Source of the DNA: Dendrobium chrysotoxum
Taxonomy: Eukaryota > Streptophyta > Magnoliopsida > Asparagales > Orchidaceae
Reading direction: 5' to 3'
Assembly: GCA_019925795.1 (NCBI GenBank)
Contig: CM034307.1
Span: 61,690,864 to 61,754,863 of the forward strand
Length of the DNA stretch: 64,000 bases
The notes under the pieces were generated by a model. It saw nothing but the letters and a program-made list of their open reading frames with translations. It was not told where the DNA came from and searched no databases. Positions 58,901-64,000 of the stretch are shown here, in pieces. A program made the translations under genes and the position numbers. Position 1 is the first letter of the stretch; each line of letters starts with the position of its first letter.

Positions 58901-61900
58901 TTTTAGTCAAATATATTACAACTGAGTATCTAGTTGCTGTGTGAATTCCAATTGAATTGTGGGGTTCTGGTGGTTGTCAAATTCTTGGTGAATATCTTTG
59001 ATTTGGATAATTATTAAATTATCATTTCGATGGTATACATCAGAAGTTCTTTTTTTGATTGATTGTCTCTGAATCTATGAATTTTCAATTTATTTTTTTA
59101 TGATTTTCATTGATTGAATCATTTAGTTGTATTAGAAATCCTATACCCAGATGTTGACTATTTATAGTTGTGTGAATTACAATATTTTGTATGTTAATTG
59201 GAATGCATATCCTGTTTTCTAGGATTTGTTGTCTAGTGGATAATCCAGAATATGGGTTACATCACTTTACCTCATCATAGATCTATGGTATATCAGTTTT
59301 AAATTAGTCAACGTACTATATAATGCATACTAAGTTTTATTAAGAGTTGTGTTTCATGCTTATGGCATTATATGCTTGTCATGCTCTTGATACTAATCAA
59401 ACAACCTGATCAATGTGATGAGGACATCCACTCTAGTTTTGTTTTATTTTATTATTTGATGTATGAGATTTATTTTAATGTTTATTGCCTTTTCCAATTT
59501 TACCCTCACTTAAGGGTTTAGACATATGTAAGCCCAAGGGGCATTTTAGTACTTGATTGTCTCTTGGATTTGGGCTATTTAAAGCCCTCCCCTCCTCCTT
59601 TGTGAGGGGATGATGATTATGAAATAAAATTCCTGCATAGTGTTCTCTTGGTGAGTTCTAGTTGTGCGTTGATCTCTTTGTGAGTTCACGAGAGGAGAGA
59701 GCCTAGGAGAGGCCAAACGCAATACCCATCAATCGGTGGAAGCGTCCCCGGTTCGTGGTTCTTTCCTTCCCTATCTTTTCTTTGTTTTCTTGCTCTTCTT
59801 CCCCACCACCACACCCGCTGGCCTCCACCTCAAGCCCAACGCCCCACCACCGGCTACCCTCCCCAAGCCATCTCCATCATCGGCCTACTCTACCCTCCAC
59901 CTACCCCACTATCGGCCCCATCCACCTTCCCACCGCCGGCCCTCCCAATTCACCCACCACTGAGCCCATCTCCTCCCCCCTCCTCTAGCCGCCGGCCTCA
60001 ACCAACCCACCCTAGCCGCCGGCCAAGCAAACCCAAACCCTAAGTTTCAGATCCCATTAGCCACCTCAATACTTTCCTAAAATATCTTTATATTAGTTTG
60101 GAAACTTCTTGATTTGAATTCAAAGTTATTTGAATTTCAAATTAATTCCATATTAATGAACCCTATTTTAGGAAACCCATTCAATCTCTTAAAATCTGAA
60201 ATTAATTCAGATTTAATCATACAATTATATTTGATGGCATAGGGGACCACATACATTGAATATGGACTCAAACTTCCCCCTCCCTCTCTAGGCCGGCCCA
60301 CCCCCCCTTCTTCCCCTTCCTTATTTCTTTCCATTAAAGATCCCAAAATCATGTCCAATCTAAACTCAAATTGGGTATGATTTAATTCTATTCAATCCTA
60401 ATTAGAAGCTTTTAATTAGGAAAGCCATTTAAACCCCTCAGCCGTTCCCCTACCTTTCCCCTAATGCCGCTGGCTTGGTCCCTCCTCCTCTTCCCTCAGC
60501 AATTTCCTTTGGTAAGTTAGTCAAGCGGCCACCTAAGCAGAAATTGAAATTCACGTTGTTCTCCCAGTCGTCCATTCAATCTCCACCATAATTCCTCAGC
60601 CCAGACGCACCCAGTAGAAAGAAATCCCTGAAATTCCTTCTCCAGCTTGCTGTCCGGATTTATGGACTAGAAGGTTGCTGTCCACAATTTTCCTGGATTG
60701 TAGTTGCTGTCCAGGACCTCCAAGATCACCAATTTGATGTCCGGAACAACCCCAGAACAACCTTTGCTTGCTGTCCAGAGTTTACATGCTGCTGTCCACA
60801 GATTCCAGATCCTGCCAGCAAATTCCTGCACCCCTTCCCGCTGTCCAGATTTTTCCTGGTTGCTGTTTGGAGTTTCTAGCATCTGAAAACTGCTGTCCAA
60901 GCTATTGTAGCTGCTGTCCAAGAGCCACAGCTTGCCGTCCACCTTCTAGAGAGACTTCTGGACTGAAGCTAAGTGCTGATCTGAAATTCTGAACCCTGAA
61001 ATCTGCTGTCCAAGCTATTGTAGTTGCTGTCCAAGAGCCACAGCTTGCCGTCCACCTTCCATAGACCATCAAAGTATTGTCTTGATGCAGTTAAGTGCGG
61101 TGTGCTGCTGTCCACTCCTTCTCAACCCCCAACAATTACACCAAAGCGTCGTGTCTTCTTCTATTGGGTAAACTCTTCCTCTAACTCTTGTATTTCCTTC
61201 GTTGCTTTCAATTGTGACTATAATTTGATTCACAACGATCATGCTAATTCTTCCCCGCTAAGGCTTAGAGAACTAGAGAGTTGAGTGAGGGTTCTTGCTT
61301 AGGGACTAATCTTATTGTTAGCATTGGAATTTATTGTTGAAAGTCATCAATGTATGTAACGTTAAGATTAAATTGATTAATTTTTGATCTTAACTCCTAA
61401 GCATGTGATTTAGCCTAAGCTTATGACACCTCTCTTGAGGTTTTATTTTGTCGTTCAAAATTCGCTACAAGTTTATAATTATTGTGCTCTAAAATTAAGC
61501 GTGCAAATTTCATTAAGCAAGTCATCCTCGCATGTCTGTTCTACATCACAATGACTTTAGACAAAAAATGATATCTGCATGTTTAATGTTCGCTGATGCT
61601 TCATAGTTCAAAATATGTCGCTATACATGGTGTTTGTGATCGAAATGATATGATTGATACTATTTCCATGGAATGTGTTGTTAATTTTGATGGATATTCT
61701 GCCTATAGAATAACTCCCATTGCAGAACCATGAAGTTTTTTAAAGCTGCAGGTTCTTGTTTATCATTTTTTAGGAATTACTTTTAGTCTATTTTTGGTAT
61801 TGTTGTCTTCTGCTGTACTCAGATGTGCTATAGAAAGATGCTATCCAGTAAAGCCGTTGATTTTTGGGTAAAGTTCTGTACTTCTGTTAAAATTATTGTT

Positions 61901-63252
61901 TAAGTTATTATGAGAGCTTGTGGTTGTTTGGTAAACAAATAAGATGACACTGGTATGAGTTGATAGTGTGATCAAAATGGATGTAGTATGAATTAAATAA
62001 TTTTATAATATAGTATCCTAATTATAATAAGTCTATTGTTAAATAAAGTTAATAAATAATTAATTGATAAGATAGAGAACATATTCATAAAGCGCTTTTA
62101 TGGGATGCTGCCGTAAGTACCATTCTAAAGAAGTTGCTTTATAAAAATGTGGCTTTTGAACTTTCATACAACTAGATTTTTTTCTGCCAATTGTTAACAT
62201 CAAATATTTTGAATATGCTTCTATTGTTCGAGGAAGCAGAAATAGGCAACAAAAGACTTACGAAACAGAGCCTTAATAATGCCATAAATTAGTTTCACTT
62301 TGAAAAATTTTCATAAGATGTCAATTGAGGTTGCTTCTTTCTTTGAACATTTTAGTGTTCCTAGAAAAAGCGCAAAATGGAACCGAGTGTCAGCAGTAAT
62401 CTTGCATTCCAAGACAATATACTGAAAAAATATTTCTCACATTTTGCATAAACAATTATTATTTTTATTGGACGCCCTTCAAACTAGGCCTTATGTAGGC
62501 TTAAAACAAGTCAGTGTTCTCCTATTTTGGGATATATGATTGAGGACTTCGTATGTAGTGACTGAAATACATTGAATTTTCTTTCTCTGCATTATTGTTA
62601 TGTCTTTGCACAGAAGATTGCATTTTTGTGCATCAATCTTTGCTCAGTTTTGTTAGGGCTTGTTAATCACAAGTTTTTAATTCCAACAAAAGGCTTCAGC
62701 TCCTCGCCTTCCTCCACTAGAAGAAGTTCGAACTATTCTTGATAACAGCATTCGAGGCATGCTCTCTACATTTTCCAAGGTATTTTTCTTCACATGAATG
62801 GAACTGCATGTCATTGTCGCTGTTGTCATCATCATTAGCTTTTTTCTCCATTCATTACTTTGTCAACACAACTTATTAAAGTGAGATTTTTGGATTTTTT
62901 AAATTTTTTTAATCTTTTTTTTTAAGTGAGATTTTTGGATTATAACATCTCATTTGCTTTATTTTGGTTTGCAGGAACATGAGGGTTATCCATCTGGATC
63001 AATGGTCGATTTTGCTTGTGATCACGATGGTTCCCCATTGCTAGCAGTCAGCCGCCTTGCAGTTCATTCAAAGGTTTGCTTCTGCTCTAGTTTCAGTTAG
63101 TTTGGCAAATGAATTTTGCAGTTTCACCTTTCAAAAAAAATTATGAAAACTTGCAGAATTTGTTGGAGAATCCTAAATGCTCTCTGCTTGTTGCTAAGGA
63201 TCCTGAAGATCGAACTGACATTGTGATCACCTTATTTGGGGATGCTGTATTG
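49496..63252 (+). CDS. HugZ-like / FMN-binding split-barrel protein, plastid-targeted, 5' five exons
   Basis: Exons are 49496-49684 (63 codons), 49902-49958 (19), 62693-62779 (29), 62975-63073 (33) and 63157-63252 (32). All introns are phase 0 and GT-AG; lengths are 217, 12,734, 195 and 83 bp. The 176 residues recovered match the N-terminal half of the plant protein family of Arabidopsis At3g03890 (pyridoxamine-phosphate-oxidase-like fold, related to bacterial HugZ haem-degrading proteins). Residues 1-63 are Ser/Pro/Arg-rich with few acids, a likely chloroplast transit peptide. Then come DVFQLIQAHQ, SIRGMLSTFSK, GYPSGSMVDFACDHDG, LAVSRLAVHSK and NPKCSLLVAKDPEDRTDIVI. The start ATG at 49496 gives the transit peptide; an internal Met54 is an alternative. 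The rest of the barrel and the HugZ C-terminal domain must lie beyond 64000. Haem oxygenase activity is a family inference. Confidence 0.9.
50541..50725 (-). repeat. 5S-rRNA-derived segment in an LTR- or SINE-like remnant
   Basis: Read on the minus strand, about 50667-50610 matches the 3' half of plant 5S rRNA: taaacatgctc... (5S: taagcgtgcttg), then ggatgggtgacttcttggg and aagtt (5S: ggatgggtgacctcctgggaagtcc). The segment begins TGTAACATCCTAAAC on the plus strand, like an LTR start, and contains two inverted copies of 'ttggtgtaac / gttacaccaa'. 5S-like sequences in LTRs are known from Cassandra and other plant elements. It is not a functional 5S gene. Confidence 0.65.
50726..53040. other. 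Intronic sequence, no element defined
   Basis: Anonymous, with a GC-richer part at 52270-52640. Reading frames are short and unrelated to known proteins. Confidence 0.45.
53050..53345. repeat. Imperfect 178-bp tandem duplication
   Basis: TTGAATTGTGTCGATGACCC at 53055 recurs as TTGAACCGTGTCGACGATCT at 53233. Both are followed by ttttgcaaaataata, tcaatc/tcgatctcaaaatttt and a 'tttcatgc..gtgg.ctcga' tail. Confidence 0.75.
53930..54372. repeat. Degenerate minisatellite into which the LTR element inserted
   Basis: Repeated words 'gccatctt', 'cgacatctttt' and 'tttgatcg' occur here and continue after the LTR element at 57740-58020. A perfect 47-bp duplication starts at 54242 and 54289 (GGTTAATGTTGTCTCACTAG). 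Confidence 0.6.
54373..54377. repeat. Target site duplication ACAAC (left)
   Basis: Identical to 57686-57690. Confidence 0.9.
54378..55407 (+). repeat. 5' LTR, parts S and A
   Basis: S is 54378-54473. A starts with GTGAGCTTAAGGAACGGG (54618) and ends AAAGACCTGATGAG (about 55400). A is repeated at 56229-57010. Confidence 0.85.
55408..56215 (-). repeat. Inverted middle block (LTR start, pol 3' end, LTR part B)
   Basis: 55408-55500 is the reverse complement of 54381-54473 (GTGCATGGCTCGGTTAGTGG at 55430). 55501-55610 is the reverse complement of a gypsy pol terminus. About 55680-56215 is the reverse complement of 57030-57570. Confidence 0.85.
56216..57685 (+). repeat. 3' LTR, parts A and B
   Basis: Starts GAGGAGCTGCTGGCCGTGAG; lacks S and about 130 bp after it. 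It ends with the LTR terminus GGGGTGTGACA before the right target duplication. Confidence 0.85.
57686..57690. repeat. Target site duplication ACAAC (right)
   Basis: Follows the LTR end GGGGTGTGACA directly. Confidence 0.9.
57691..59430. other. Intronic sequence, no element defined
   Basis: The first 330 bp continues the minisatellite of 53930-54372. The rest is AT-rich and anonymous. The 86-codon frame at 58146 resembles nothing I know. Confidence 0.45.
59430..60050 (+). repeat. Copia-LTR-like segment and C-rich stretch
   Basis: 59520-59700 has the look of a Ty1/copia LTR: GGGCTATTTAAAGCCCTCCC (TATA-like), then GAAATAAAATTCCTGCATAG (polyadenylation-like) and a GTGAGTTC repeat. No partner LTR, primer site or target duplication was found. 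59790-60030 is C-rich (CCACCACC, GCCGGCC). Its Pro/Ser frames overlap each other and I do not call them genes. Confidence 0.35.
60640..61120. repeat. GCTGTCCA motif array
   Basis: TGCTGTCC or close variants occur about 14 times at irregular spacing (for example 60652, 60673, 60709, 60771, 60795, 60839, 60891, 60914, 61005, 61027, 61107). A 62-bp block with CTGCTGTCCAAGCTATTGTA and CCACAGCTTGCCGTCCACC is duplicated at about 60888 and 61003. Confidence 0.8.
61121..62692. other. Last part of the 12.7-kb intron
   Basis: AT-rich, anonymous, ending in acceptor AACAAAAG at 62692. No element ends recognised. Confidence 0.5.
62693..63252 (+). CDS. HugZ-like gene, exons 3-5
   Basis: Three short exons, each ending in a clean donor (tccaag|gta, tcaaag|gtt, gtattg|gtatgt), encode the first strands of the split barrel. 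None exceeds 33 codons, which is why they have no long reading frame. No later exon is recognisable in 63253-64000. Confidence 0.92.
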
Positions 63253-64000
63253 GTATGTGCTGACAACTTGAGCTTTTAACAGTTCCTTAGATACTTTTGG
63301 ATATTGTTGCTGGCATCATTAAGATACTTATTCAGCTATCTTTCCAATCAATTTAAAAGCGTTGTCTGTTTCCCTATCACATTCCACACAGTTTTTTTTT
63401 TCCCGCTAAGTTTCTGATGATGTTCTAATTGCCATGATTGTAGCTCTAGACTGCTTTTGGTTCCAAATCATTTAGATTTGTCAACCCTGACAGAATGGCG
63501 TTGAAGTAGTTTCGATCCTTTATCACATGATGTTTGTTCATTTAGTTGTCATAGGCATATGTTGGTTGAATGTTGATTGACAAAAGTACAAGGTGGCATG
63601 AAGAAGTTTATTACCAGGGGAGTTTTTGCATCTTTACATCTACAAAGAAAGTTTATTACTTCGAAAGTTTGGGCATCTTCACAATGGACCGGGTTTTGCA
63701 AAAGGATGAATATAAGAGAACTTGGAAAATATTCCTTCTTTCTCTTTGCCCACTATTTTATTATATTTTCTTCATTTGCTTACTTTTAGGGATGTTTTTA
63801 GTCATGGAGTTGACTCTAGATTTCTGGTACCTTCAAAACTTGAACCTTAGTATGAACATTCAAGATAATTGTGTCCATTGAAGGTTAATTTGGTACATTA
63901 GTTGCACGGTGCTGAAGATTACAGCTAATTAGGTCCTTTTGGCTTTTTTCAAATTAAGATCTTAGTCGCTGATAACATGAGATTTGAGATACTTCAACAA
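63253..64000 (+). other. Intron of the HugZ-like gene running off the window
   Basis: Starts with donor gtatgt after exon 5. I find no sequence that would continue the split barrel, so the next exon probably lies beyond the window. The 103-codon frame at 63570 has no family resemblance. Confidence 0.55.

Larger units (their letters stand above)
49959..62692 (+). other. 12.7-kb intron of the HugZ-like gene
   Basis: The flanking exons read into each other in phase 0 (IQAHQ then ASAPRLPPLEEV), so the whole span is one intron. It contains a 5S-derived segment (50541-50720), local duplications, the internally inverted LTR element (54378-57685), an LTR-like/GC-rich stretch (59430-60050) and a GCTGTCCA motif array (60640-61120). 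Confidence 0.85.

Noticed and set aside
59736..59988. Pro/Ser-rich small protein genes
   Set aside because: Two overlapping frames follow C-rich low-complexity DNA. No start context, no family, inside an intron.
63570..63881. Further exon of the HugZ-like gene
   Set aside because: The translation has no resemblance to the split-barrel family and lacks an in-phase acceptor.

Overview
This is nuclear DNA from a flowering plant. The three host genes have GT-AG introns and belong to plant families, and most of the rest is nested LTR retrotransposons, MITEs, CACTA and hAT elements and AT-rich spacer. I cannot fix the species from sequence alone.

Layout. (1) 1-5618 is a small gene island. The 3' two exons of a 12-TM hexose/H+ symporter (STP/MST type, + strand, 1227-2604) converge on a complete two-exon stellacyanin-type phytocyanin (- strand, 5618 to 2954) whose 2.1-kb intron carries two MITEs. 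(2) 5619-8366 is spacer with MITEs, a 68-bp AT microsatellite and a G-rich 32-bp minisatellite. (3) 8367-34840 is one large nest. A decayed SIRE/Maximus-like Ty1/copia element (- strand) is split inside its integrase by a 15.6-kb insertion (14885-30473). That insertion is an unclassified 9.1-kb non-coding repeat element, and it carries a young 6,493-bp gag-only Ty3/gypsy-type element (22658-29150) with two 992-bp LTRs and perfect CATAT target duplications. (4) 35630-40944 is an LTR element reduced to two 2-kb LTRs around about 290 bp, with perfect ATATG duplications. Its second LTR holds a hAT-like insertion whose empty site survives in the first LTR. (5) 40950-49495 is a mosaic of hAT-like, CACTA and MITE sequence. 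(6) 49496-63252 and beyond is the 5' part of a plastid HugZ-like / FMN-binding split-barrel protein gene (+ strand). Its second intron is 12.7 kb and contains a gypsy LTR element that has undergone an internal inversion yet keeps perfect ACAAC duplications, plus a 5S-rRNA-derived segment and minisatellites.

The host genes do not form a pathway. The sugar transporter is a plasma-membrane type family, the phytocyanin a secreted and probably GPI-anchored copper protein, and the HugZ-like protein is probably plastid-targeted. The most unusual features are the element in the HugZ-like intron with its internal inversion, the gag-only element, the unclassified 9.1-kb element with about 157-bp-periodic TTGACC palindromes, and the extra ORF and palindromic repeats of the copia element. 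I found no CRISPR array, no tRNA gene and no functional rRNA gene.
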